NCBI RefSeq assembly: GCF_000746825.1
Contig: NZ_JQIV01000006.1
Coordinates: 2,160,501 to 2,224,500, forward strand
DNA from: Carnobacterium inhibens subsp. inhibens DSM 13024
GTDB lineage: Bacteria; Bacillota; Bacilli; Lactobacillales; Carnobacteriaceae
DNA: 64,000 nt
Direction: 5' to 3'
The notes under the pieces are model-generated. The model searched no databases and was not told the origin of the DNA. It saw only the letters and a program-made list of their open reading frames with translations. The position numbers and the translations under genes were made by a program. Below, one piece after another: positions 1 to 7,743 of the stretch. Position 1 is the first letter of the stretch, and each line of letters begins with the position of its first letter.

Positions 1-302
1 TGAACAGTAATAAATTCATAGCCTGTAACAAAAGGAGCCTTGTTCATAAGCTGTTGATAAACCGTTTCTGAAGGGAAACGAAAGGTACGAGTCACTTCAA
101 TTTCTCCGTCATTTTTTAACGCAGATACAAACTCTTGCGCTACATTGATTAAATAAGCAATCGAGACATCCGTTTCTACTGATTCTGTAGAAAAACTTTG
201 CTCATAAAGAGTCTGAAAAGGTGCATCTTTCAATGCATATTCATAGTCTACTTCCGGGTTTTCAATATAAAATCCTTTTTCTGAAAAAATTGCTTGTGCC
301 AT
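1..302 (-). CDS. N-terminal part of an unidentified protein (runs off the window)
   Basis: An open reverse-strand frame starts at the ATG at 302 and runs without a stop to the window edge, giving about 100 residues beginning MAQAIFSEKGFYIENPE. An AAAGGG ribosome binding site lies upstream of the ATG. The visible part is soluble and acidic, with no signal peptide or membrane segment. I do not recognise the family from this piece; an N-terminal extension of a larger enzyme such as a helicase is possible but unsupported. The frame, codon use and ribosome binding site make a real gene likely. Confidence 0.6.
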   Translation of the reverse strand, partial: MAQAIFSEKGFYIENPEVDYEYALKDAPFQTLYEQSFSTESVETDVSIAYLINVAQEFVSALKNDGEIEVTRTFRFPSETVYQQLMNKAPFVTGYEFITV

Positions 303-435
303 GTATTTTTAGCCCTTTCTTTTGAATTATCCGATTGAGAAATTAGAAAAGTACCAATCGGAATAAAGATTTCTTTTAGAGTATTATACGATTTTTAATA
401 TCAAACTGAAAGCAAGAGAGAAATTTTTAGTTTTC

Positions 436-484
436 AAAACCTAATAGTAAATACATTGTATTTACTATTAGGTTTTGGTAAAAT
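436..484 (+). promoter_or_regulatory. Palindromic operator and promoter of the mazEF-like pair
   Basis: Two perfect 20-bp inverted arms (436-455 and 457-476) flank one central base. A promoter reads through the right arm: -35 TTGTAT at 456-461, a 17-bp spacer, and -10 TAAAAT at 479-484. The palindrome therefore covers the -35 and spacer. AbrB-fold MazE antitoxins, alone or with toxin, are known to bind such palindromes and repress their own operon. Autorepression here is inferred from layout. Confidence 0.75.
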
Positions 485-514
485 ATGGGTGAACTAATAA
501 AGGAGATGAGCATA

Positions 515-739
515 ATGAAGACTAGAAAACAAGGAAATGCCATTGTATTAACAGTCCCTACGAAGTTCAATCTTCAACCAGATCAAGAATATGTAGCCGT
601 AAAAGGTGAATTAGGAAGTATTACTTATGTACCTAAAGTAAATAATATTTTTGAAAAAGCTCTAGAAAATAACGAAACTTTAAGATTTGAGGATGAATTT
701 AACGAGGATAAAAAATTAATTGGAAGAGAAGAAGTGTAA
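515..739 (+). CDS. MazE/AbrB-type antitoxin
   Basis: A 75-aa protein beginning MKTRKQGNAIVLTVPTKF, the swapped-hairpin AbrB/MazE DNA-binding fold. The acidic C-terminal half (NNETLRFEDEFNEDKK) is typical of the flexible tail that neutralises the toxin. The ATG at 515 is preferred because AAGGAG ends 9 nt before it; in-frame ATGs at 485 and 506 are poorly placed. It probably binds the palindrome upstream and antagonises the next gene, whose ATG lies one base after this stop. A type II antitoxin is the likely role; exact partner specificity cannot be seen. Confidence 0.75.
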   Translation: MKTRKQGNAIVLTVPTKFNLQPDQEYVAVKGELGSITYVPKVNNIFEKALENNETLRFEDEFNEDKKLIGREEV

Positions 740-740
740 T

Positions 741-1115
741 ATGATTTACTCGATTAATGATTATACACCAAAACAAGGGGATATCGTTTGGATAAATTTT
801 AATCCTAGTGCTGGAAGAGAAATTCAAAAGAAAAGGCCGGCTTTAGTTCTTAGCTCAGATGCTTACAATGCCACAACTGGGTTTATACAAGTGTGTCCAA
901 TTACGTCCACCAATAAAAGTAGACCAGGGTTTATTCCTTTATCGAAGGATCATACCATCCATGGAACAATCAATGCGATGCAAATAAAAGGGTTCGATTT
1001 TATGGCAAAAGAAAGAGCCGTGACCTTTGTCGAAAAAGCTACGACTGCCGAATTAGGGATTGTTGCCCAAGTAGCTACCGATATTTTTTCCTTTGATAAG
1101 TTGTTAGGAGAATAA
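741..1115 (+). CDS. MazF/PemK-family mRNA interferase toxin
   Basis: About 124 residues matching the MazF/PemK fold: an N-terminal beta strand QGDIVWINFNPSAGREIQKKRPALVLS, the conserved GREIQKKRPALV stretch with the usual Arg, and the later PITST motif. Family members are sequence-specific endoribonucleases that cleave mRNA. The ATG at 741 follows the antitoxin stop TAA (737-739) by one base, giving translational coupling and an expected toxin:antitoxin ratio. A strong bidirectional terminator follows. The pair may stabilise a genomic segment or respond to stress; cleavage specificity cannot be read from sequence. Confidence 0.82.
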   Translation: MIYSINDYTPKQGDIVWINFNPSAGREIQKKRPALVLSSDAYNATTGFIQVCPITSTNKSRPGFIPLSKDHTIHGTINAMQIKGFDFMAKERAVTFVEKATTAELGIVAQVATDIFSFDKLLGE

Positions 1116-1167
1116 GAACCTTAAAAGTAATTTATCCGCTACGAATCTTAAAATTTTGTCTAACAGT

Positions 1168-1200
1168 AAAAACCGTCAGAGCAAATCTCTGACGGTTTTT
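1168..1200. terminator. Bidirectional terminator between mazF and the VOC gene
   Basis: A 14-bp perfect stem (1168-1181 and 1187-1200) with loop CAAAT has A-run and T-run flanks, so it can end both convergent genes. Confidence 0.85.
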
Positions 1201-1209
1201 ATCCTATGG

Positions 1210-1608
1210 CTATATTGCTATCCAACTGGGCTCCAAGGTATTTCCGTCTGGATCTTGTACTTCAAGTCCAAACATTTGGTCTTCAGACATTCCCATGTCT
1301 ACGTTATGGAAATCACCGCCATTGGCTTTGGCTGTTTCAGCAAATTTTTTGACTGCATTAGCACTTTCTAGACTAAATGCAATTAAAGAACTGCTAGTAG
1401 TTTGAGTATTTGCAATTGTTTTATCTTTAAGAAAACGGCTATAAAATTTGTGATTCAGCAGCATAATCCAAAAGTGATCATCCCAAACCATTGCGACAGC
1501 TTCATCGTTTGAGAATTCGTTATTTTTAGTAAAACCTAATTTTTCATAGAATGCAGCAGAGCGATTGACATCAGATACAGGGAAATTTACAAAAACCATT
1601 GTTGGCAT
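1210..1608 (-). CDS. VOC superfamily (glyoxalase/bleomycin-resistance fold) protein
   Basis: A 132-aa protein opening MPTMVFVNFPVSDVNRSAAFYEKLGF, the classic first beta-alpha-beta-beta-beta unit of the VOC fold. It ends with the second unit FGLEVQDPDGNTLEPSWI, where the DPDGN turn and the following Glu are family hallmarks. Members include glyoxalases, dioxygenases and metal-independent binding proteins, usually dimers. The metal-ligand pattern is not clear enough to assign a reaction. An AGGA ribosome binding site precedes the ATG. It stands alone between a convergent toxin gene and a divergent hydrolase. Confidence 0.85.
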   Translation of the reverse strand: MPTMVFVNFPVSDVNRSAAFYEKLGFTKNNEFSNDEAVAMVWDDHFWIMLLNHKFYSRFLKDKTIANTQTTSSSLIAFSLESANAVKKFAETAKANGGDFHNVDMGMSEDQMFGLEVQDPDGNTLEPSWIAI

Positions 1609-1851
1609 AAAAATCCTCCATTCTCTTCATAGACTGATTTTATTACAAGTAAAGCATCTCACGAGGAAACTTTTTTGTCAAAAATAGGAGATTAAATTGC
1701 GCTAGTCATTCTAAGATGTCTGCCCAGTCTACATGAGTAAGGAATAAAGGCTAAAACCGATAAATTGGTGAGAGGCTCTGAGCTTTATCCCGTTAAAAAA
1801 AGAAGCTCTTCTATTATACTTAGGTAGAGAAGGTAGTAGGAGGTAACTAAG

Positions 1852-2664
1852 ATGAAAAAAATGATTAAGGGAACGAATCATGCGTCTATTGCAGTGGAAG
1901 ATGTAGGAGATGGGCAGCCAATTGTTTTCTTGCATGGATGGCCGTTTGATCATCAGATGTTTGAATACCAATACAATTACTTTTTGCCTAGAGGGTATCG
2001 CATGATTGGAATCGACTTTCGTGGGTTTGGTGAGTCAGATTTAGTGATTGAAGATTACGGCTACAATACACTTGCGGACGATGCTAAGAGCGTTTTAGAA
2101 GACTTACACATTGAAGAGGCTATTTTAGTGGGGTTTTCAATGGGCGGAGCGGTTGCCACGAGGTACATGGCTCGCCATAAGGGATTTGGAATTAAAAAGC
2201 TGATCTTAATCAGTGCAGCAGTTCCGCAATTTGCTAAGAAACCTGCTTACTCCATTGGGATTAAAAAGTCAGAAATCACAGCCATGGTTGAACAAATTCA
2301 AGTTGATCGTCCTAAACTAATCCAAGACTTTATTAAAAAGCTGTTTCATGAGAAAACCTTAGTCTCCTATAAAGGTTGGCTGACAAATTTGGCATTTGGG
2401 GCTTCTTCTTATGGAATGATTCTTTCAGCTCTGGCTATGCGAGATGAGAATGTACGAGAAGACCTTGAAAAAATTACGGTATCGACCTTAATTTGTCATG
2501 GCAAAAAAGACACTGTTTGTTCGTATGAAGTGGTGGAAGAAATGACTCAATTGATTTCTAAAACTATTGTCGTGCACTTTAGAAAGAGCGGCCATGCGAT
2601 TTTTCATGATGAGACAGAAAAATTGAATCGGACGATGTTGATGTTTATTCAAAATAAGAACTAA
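1852..2664 (+). CDS. Alpha/beta hydrolase
   Basis: A 270-aa cytosolic alpha/beta-hydrolase. Visible elements are the oxyanion-hole region FLHGWPFDHQ, the nucleophile elbow GFSMGG with Ser96, the acid region CHGKKDTVCSYE, and the catalytic His in KSGHAIFHDE (about His248). The triad is therefore complete and the length normal. The family covers esterases, peroxidases and C-C hydrolases, and the natural substrate is not evident. AGGAGG lies a few bases before the ATG. The gene is monocistronic and ends at a strong terminator. Confidence 0.85.
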   Translation: MKKMIKGTNHASIAVEDVGDGQPIVFLHGWPFDHQMFEYQYNYFLPRGYRMIGIDFRGFGESDLVIEDYGYNTLADDAKSVLEDLHIEEAILVGFSMGGAVATRYMARHKGFGIKKLILISAAVPQFAKKPAYSIGIKKSEITAMVEQIQVDRPKLIQDFIKKLFHEKTLVSYKGWLTNLAFGASSYGMILSALAMRDENVREDLEKITVSTLICHGKKDTVCSYEVVEEMTQLISKTIVVHFRKSGHAIFHDETEKLNRTMLMFIQNKN

Positions 2665-2666
2665 CG

Positions 2667-2703
2667 AAAAGAGCTAGAAACAAAAACTGTTTCTAGCTCT
2701 TTT
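2667..2703. terminator. Bidirectional terminator between hydrolase and ABC operon
   Basis: A perfect 15-bp stem (2667-2681 and 2689-2703) with a 7-nt loop. A- and T-rich flanks on both sides serve the convergent hydrolase and ABC genes. Confidence 0.85.
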
Positions 2704-2738
2704 GTCCAGTATTCACTTTTTACATAATTCTAACAGAC

Positions 2739-4553
2739 TTATGCTGATTGGAATTGGCTTTGATAAAGATCAGCATAAAAGCCGTCTTTTTCTAACAATT
2801 CATGGTGGCTTCCAGTTTCAATAATATTTCCCTTATCCATAACTAAAATGAGATCTGCATTTTTAATCGTCGACAATCGATGAGCAATCACAAAGCTGGT
2901 TCTGTCCAACATGAGATGATCGATCGCTTGTTGGATTTTAATTTCTGTTTTAGTATCGATACTTGAAGTGGCTTCATCTAAGATCATGACTTTCGGATCT
3001 GATAATATGGTCAGAGCAATGGTTAACAATTGTTGTTGTCCTTGAGAAATTATATTATTTTCACTCGAAATAATCGTGTCATAACCTTCTGGTAACGTTT
3101 GGATAAACGAGTCACACTGCGCTTTTTTAGCTGCGGCAATAACTTCTTCTCGAGTAGCGTCTTTTTTTCCGTAGCTAATATTTTCTGCAATGGTTCCTTC
3201 AAACAACCACGTATCTTGCAACACCATACCAAACTGTTTTCTTAGATCATGTCTGGTTAGGGTGTTCGTGTCGATCCCGTCAAATAAAATAGACCCACTA
3301 TTAATTTCATAGAACCGCATCAATAAGTTTACAAGTGTTGTTTTCCCAGCACCCGTAGGACCTACGATAGCAATTGTCTTTTTGGGTTCTGCAATAAAAT
3401 TAACGCCTTTCATAATCAATTGGTTTTTGTTGTAGCCAAAACTGACATGCGAAAATTCGATTTGACCATGTGGATTATCGATCACGTTAGCCTTTTTGAT
3501 ATCAGGAACTTCATTTTCTGCATCTAAAACTTCATAAATCCGTTCAATGGCTGCTAAACAACCTTGAAGCATGTTCACGACGTAAGAGGCTTCTGTAATG
3601 GGATCTGAAATTTGATTGACATATTGTAGAAAAGCTTGAAGCAATCCGATTGTTATCGTTCCTTGGATGGCTAAAGTAGCGCCCATTAAGGCACTGCTGA
3701 TATACGCCAATTGAGTAATGCTTCTCATGATAGGGTAGATTGCAAAGTTAACAAATTGGGCCTTTTTATGTGCTTTATATTGTTCGTCGATTAATTGATC
3801 GGCTTTTTGAATGACTTCTTCTTGTTTATTAAAAGCTTTAATAATCGTGTTTCCGGAATAATATTCCTCCGTAGCGCCACTTAATTTTCCTAAGGTATAC
3901 ATATTGTCGCCAAATAACGTTTGATTCTTTTTAGAAATGACTTTCGTGACGATAATATTGACCAGGATCATACAAATAATAATCAAGGATAAGCGGCCGC
4001 TAACATAAATCATTAGACTCAACCCAACAATGACAATGATGATTGAACTAATAAACTGATTAAAACTCATGATAATAAAGTTCGCTACTTTATCTGCATC
4101 GGCTGTCGTTCGACTTAATAGATCGCCTACTTGTGTTTGATCGTAAAAATTTAAAGGCAATTTATTTAGTTTAGCTGTTATTTTCTTTCGTAAGGTTAGA
4201 CTGGCCTCTTCGCTGACAGAGGCGATTAAATATTCCTGGAAGTAATTACAAATAAATATGATTCCAGCAATGATTAATAAGATTAAAAGTGGTCCCGTGA
4301 TTGCAGCTCGAATACTTTCCATCATTGAAGTACCCGGTAATTTTACAGCTTCAATTAGTCCATCAATAGCTTGAGCTGTAACTAAAGGAATCGAAACATA
4401 GGCTAATGTGCCAATGATGTTTGAAAGAATAGCTGGAATGGTTTTCTTTTTTTGAAGCATTAGCAGTTCGAAAAAATAATGAACGGCTTTTTTTAGATTT
4501 TTTGGTTTTTCTGAGTCTAGTTCTTCTAAAAGCACTTGTTCTTTTTTAGACAT
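2739..4553 (-). CDS. ABC multidrug exporter half-transporter (consensus Walker B subunit)
   Basis: A 604-aa fused exporter: six membrane helices (about residues 35-330) followed by a nucleotide-binding domain with Walker A GPTGAGKTT and Walker B VMILDEATSSID. The signature is ISQGQQQ instead of LSGGQ. Heterodimeric exporters such as LmrCD or EfrAB pair a subunit of this kind, with a catalytic Glu but altered signature, with one carrying LSGGQ but lacking the Glu. The start overlaps the end of the upstream partner by 8 nt, implying coupled translation. It likely exports lipophilic drugs or peptides; the substrate is not readable. Confidence 0.88.
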   Translation of the reverse strand: MSKKEQVLLEELDSEKPKNLKKAVHYFFELLMLQKKKTIPAILSNIIGTLAYVSIPLVTAQAIDGLIEAVKLPGTSMMESIRAAITGPLLILLIIAGIIFICNYFQEYLIASVSEEASLTLRKKITAKLNKLPLNFYDQTQVGDLLSRTTADADKVANFIIMSFNQFISSIIIVIVGLSLMIYVSGRLSLIIICMILVNIIVTKVISKKNQTLFGDNMYTLGKLSGATEEYYSGNTIIKAFNKQEEVIQKADQLIDEQYKAHKKAQFVNFAIYPIMRSITQLAYISSALMGATLAIQGTITIGLLQAFLQYVNQISDPITEASYVVNMLQGCLAAIERIYEVLDAENEVPDIKKANVIDNPHGQIEFSHVSFGYNKNQLIMKGVNFIAEPKKTIAIVGPTGAGKTTLVNLLMRFYEINSGSILFDGIDTNTLTRHDLRKQFGMVLQDTWLFEGTIAENISYGKKDATREEVIAAAKKAQCDSFIQTLPEGYDTIISSENNIISQGQQQLLTIALTILSDPKVMILDEATSSIDTKTEIKIQQAIDHLMLDRTSFVIAHRLSTIKNADLILVMDKGNIIETGSHHELLEKDGFYADLYQSQFQSA

Positions 4554-6303
4554 TTTCTTTCACCTCGCTTTTAGACAGCATATTTTGAGATTTAGCTAAT
4601 TCTTGATAAACAGGATTTTTTTCAATTAATTCTGAATGGGTTCCTTTACCCACAATTTTCCCTTCGTTTAAGACGATGATTTGATCAGCATCAATGATCG
4701 TGCTGATTCTTTGGGCAATGATTAACGTTACCGCGTCTTTCAATTCTGGTTTTAAAGCGGCTCTTAGTTTCGCATCTGTTTTATAATCCAGTGCTGAAAA
4801 ACTATCGTCAAATACATAAATCTGAGATTTCTTTATCAGTGCACGTGCGATTGCCAAACGTTGTTTTTGTCCTCCAGAAAAATTGGTTCCCCCTTGAGCT
4901 ACCAAGGCATTAAATTGCTGATCCTGTTCTTCTATAAACGGTAAGGCCTGAGCAACCTGAGCTGCATGTCTCAATTCATTAACCGTAGCTTCTTTATTCC
5001 CATCTAAAATATTATCCTGGATGGTTCCACTAAATAAAAATGCTCTTTGTGGGACGTAGCTGATCAATGAACGAAGGTCCTTTTGAGAAAGTTTGCTGAT
5101 ATCTGTACCGTGTATCAAAATGCGACCCTTTTGAATGTCATTGAACCGTAAAAGGATTTTAGCAATCGTACTTTTACCGGATCCCGTTCCACCAACGATA
5201 GCCAATACTTCACCTGTGTTGATTGAAAAATCCATGTCTTCTAGGACTGATTTGTCAGCACCTTGGTACTGAAACGTTACATTTTCAAATGACAAAGCAG
5301 GCTGCACAGTAACATCTACTTTTTCGTTTAACTGACTATCATCTTCCACTTCTGGCTGAAGTGTCAGTACTTCTTGAATTCTATTTAATGATGCGATTGC
5401 TCTAGGTATGTTAAACATAATCAAAGCGGTCATGATAAATGAAGACATTGTGATGACTGAGTACCCGATAACGGCAGTAATGGAACCTACTTGAATGGTG
5501 TTGTCTGCAACTAAGGAACTCCCCACCCAAATAATAGGGATCATCGTAAGGGCGTTCAGGCTAAAAGCAACAGGTGTTAGAAAGGCAAAGTACTTATTGA
5601 TCCGAATCATGTTAGCAGCAAAATCATTAAAACTACCATCAACTTTATTTTTTTCATATTCAGCGTTATCAAATGCACGAATAATTTTTACGCCTTTAAA
5701 AAATTGTCTAACAAGCATTGTCATTTTATCCATCTTTTTCTGAATGTTATTGATCAAGCGAGTGGATTTAAACATTACGGCAGTAATCACACCGATAAAA
5801 ATAAGGATGGATATAAGTGGAATGACCGTCATCATAGGGGAAATCCGATAAGCCAATACAATAGAAATGACTGCCATAAATGGACTCGGTAAAACCATTT
5901 GAAAGAGAGATAAAGTTACTTCTTGAATATTGACAACATCACTAGACGTTCTCGTGACTAAAGAGGCCACACCAATTTTATTAGTGTCATTTAGTGACAA
6001 ATCTTGTATTTTTCTAAATAACTTTTTACGGGTTTCTTTTCCAAAACGTGAAGCAATTTCAGAAGTGTAGTAACTTCCAAGCACCCCAACAAGAGCACCT
6101 ACAAGAATAGTAAGCAACATCTGAATTCCAATAGAAGAAACGACGTTGGTATTTTTTTCTAAAATACCTTTATCAATGAGTTGAGCAATTAGATAAGGGA
6201 TGAATAGAGTTGCTACGGATTGAAGTAAAATTAAGCTACTTGTAGCAAGGACAAGCAGTTTGTTTTTCTTTAAAAATGTAAAAAATAAATGCATATTGTT
6301 CAT
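4546..6303 (-). CDS. ABC multidrug exporter half-transporter (degenerate Walker B subunit)
   Basis: A 585-aa type IV exporter: an N-terminal transmembrane domain with six helices, then a nucleotide-binding domain with Walker A GGTGSGKST and signature FSGGQKQR. Walker B reads IYVFDDSFSALD, so the catalytic Glu is replaced by Asp. This complements the partner encoded immediately downstream, as in LmrC/EfrA-type heterodimers. It is the first gene of the operon. Its promoter carries a MerR-type 19-bp spacer and faces the divergent MerR gene, so the pair is probably induced when that regulator binds a drug. Confidence 0.88.
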   Translation of the reverse strand: MNNMHLFFTFLKKNKLLVLATSSLILLQSVATLFIPYLIAQLIDKGILEKNTNVVSSIGIQMLLTILVGALVGVLGSYYTSEIASRFGKETRKKLFRKIQDLSLNDTNKIGVASLVTRTSSDVVNIQEVTLSLFQMVLPSPFMAVISIVLAYRISPMMTVIPLISILIFIGVITAVMFKSTRLINNIQKKMDKMTMLVRQFFKGVKIIRAFDNAEYEKNKVDGSFNDFAANMIRINKYFAFLTPVAFSLNALTMIPIIWVGSSLVADNTIQVGSITAVIGYSVITMSSFIMTALIMFNIPRAIASLNRIQEVLTLQPEVEDDSQLNEKVDVTVQPALSFENVTFQYQGADKSVLEDMDFSINTGEVLAIVGGTGSGKSTIAKILLRFNDIQKGRILIHGTDISKLSQKDLRSLISYVPQRAFLFSGTIQDNILDGNKEATVNELRHAAQVAQALPFIEEQDQQFNALVAQGGTNFSGGQKQRLAIARALIKKSQIYVFDDSFSALDYKTDAKLRAALKPELKDAVTLIIAQRISTIIDADQIIVLNEGKIVGKGTHSELIEKNPVYQELAKSQNMLSKSEVKENV

Positions 6304-6384
6304 GTCCCCTTTTAGTTATGCGTATAAACTTACTTCAGATAGCATAAGAGCGGGCTCGATGCTTTGAAATAAGCGAATAATAGC

Positions 6385-6415
6385 AGTATAATCTGTATAG
6401 CAACTATACAGTCAA
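6385..6415 (-). promoter_or_regulatory. MerR-controlled promoter of the ABC exporter operon
   Basis: On the reverse strand, -35 TTGACT (6415-6410) and -10 TATACT (6390-6385) are separated by 19 bp. The dyad CTGTATAG-CAA-CTATACAG (6393-6411) occupies the spacer. A 19-bp spacer with a central dyad is diagnostic of MerR-family activation by DNA untwisting. The regulator gene lies divergently 46 bp beyond the dyad. Confidence 0.85.
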
Positions 6416-6456
6416 GTTTTATTTTCAGAAACTGTGGATGGGAAGAGAGGAATCAT

Positions 6457-7284
6457 ATGGAAAAGGAATATCTAACCATTAGTCAGTTTTCAGCTTTATC
6501 TGGAATCAGTCGAAAGACCCTGATTTATTATGACAAAATTTATTTGTTCTCACCTAAAATGGTTACAGATAAAGGGTACCGAATGTATGAAGAAAAACAA
6601 TTAGATACTATTAGTGTCATTTATATTTTAAGAGAATTAGGGAAATCAATTAAAGAAATAAAAATCTATTTACAAGAACGAACTCCAGAAAAAATGCTGT
6701 CGTTGTTCCTAGAAGAACAAAAACAGATTGATAAAAAAATTAGTACGTTACAGCAATACAAAGATATGTTGGAAAAAAGAATAGAGTTAACAAAGTTGGC
6801 AGACGTAATAACTGTTGGAAAACTTACTTTTATCCAGAAAGAAAAGAAACCGATACTAATCGGTAAAAAAATAAATCAACAAAACAATGAAGCCCTCATT
6901 GATTTCTATTCACTTATTGACCAACAACAAATTGTCCAAGGTTTTCCAATAGGAGCGATTATTGGAAAAAATGAATTGGCCAAGGGCGAGTTTTCAAATT
7001 TTAGTTATTTCTATATCAATAGATCGACTGAAGATAAAAATCAGGTAAGTGTAAAACCTGGAGGATGTTATGCAGTTATGTATGAGTATTGTGATTATAA
7101 TAAAACCGAAAAACTGTATCAAAAAATGTTGGATGGTCTAGCAGAAAAGGATTATGAGATTGATGGGGATGCCTATGAGGAATACATAATTGATGAAGTT
7201 GCAGAAAAAAATCCAGAAAAGTATTTGGTTAAGGTCATGATTAAAGTTAAAAACGAAAATGAAAAATGTCGTAAGGTTATATAA
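6457..7284 (+). CDS. MerR-family multidrug-sensing activator (BmrR-like)
   Basis: A 275-aa regulator. Residues 5-75 form the MerR winged helix (LTISQFSALSGISRKTLIYYDK). A dimerisation coiled coil (about 80-120) follows, then a C-terminal GyrI-like effector domain (about 125-270) rich in aromatic and acidic residues. Length and domain order match BmrR (about 280 aa), which binds cationic lipophilic drugs. It is divergent from the ABC exporter pair and very probably activates it through the 19-bp-spacer promoter between them. AGAGGA precedes the ATG. Confidence 0.85.
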   Translation: MEKEYLTISQFSALSGISRKTLIYYDKIYLFSPKMVTDKGYRMYEEKQLDTISVIYILRELGKSIKEIKIYLQERTPEKMLSLFLEEQKQIDKKISTLQQYKDMLEKRIELTKLADVITVGKLTFIQKEKKPILIGKKINQQNNEALIDFYSLIDQQQIVQGFPIGAIIGKNELAKGEFSNFSYFYINRSTEDKNQVSVKPGGCYAVMYEYCDYNKTEKLYQKMLDGLAEKDYEIDGDAYEEYIIDEVAEKNPEKYLVKVMIKVKNENEKCRKVI

Positions 7285-7400
7285 TTATTCTCTTTCATAG
7301 CAAATAGTTATAGCATAGAGAATCTTAATAAATTAAATATTAAAAAGTATATTAGCAAAAGTGATTAAGTTACAACAGATATCCAAATGAATAATGAATT

Positions 7401-7635
7401 AAATCCATATGATTCTCAAATTGTTTTTGAGTACCATAAACATCATTTTATTTGTGCTATAGGGTACTCAAAGTGTACTTAAGCACCACAAGCATTATTT
7501 TATTTGTCCTATACGGTCCTAAAAGTATACTTAAGCACCATAAGCATCATTTCATTTGATCCATACGGCACTTAAAGTTTTTCGCAAGTACTATAAGCAT
7601 CACATTATTAAATCTATATGATACTCATAGTATTC
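7401..7635. repeat. Degenerate 52-bp tandem repeat, about 4-5 copies
   Basis: Units spaced 52-53 bp share the core CACCATAAGCATCATTT (examples at 7433, 7485, 7537 and 7590) and a TATACGG/GTAC...AAAG-like half. The period is not a multiple of three and no frame stays open, so it is non-coding. The unit near 7453-7488 can fold into an imperfect hairpin closed by GTGCT/AGCAC. It fills most of the 460-bp gap after the MerR gene. Confidence 0.7.
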
Positions 7636-7690
7636 TTAGGAAAATAAATTAAAATCAAAAGTTATTAATACTGATAAAACTATAAAAAAA

Positions 7691-7731
7691 GATATTCACA
7701 CCTTTAAAGAAAAGTGTGGATATCATTTTTT
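7691..7731. terminator. Bidirectional terminator
   Basis: GATATTCACAC (7691-7701) pairs with GTGTGGATATC (7714-7724) with one G-T pair. An A-run lies before it and a T-run after it. It ends the reverse-strand Asp-box gene and could also serve forward transcripts. Confidence 0.75.
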
Positions 7732-7743
7732 ATAGTCGTTTTG

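Noticed and set aside
7401-7635. Possible CRISPR array
   Set aside because: The repeats are contiguous and degenerate with no unique spacers, and no cas genes are present.
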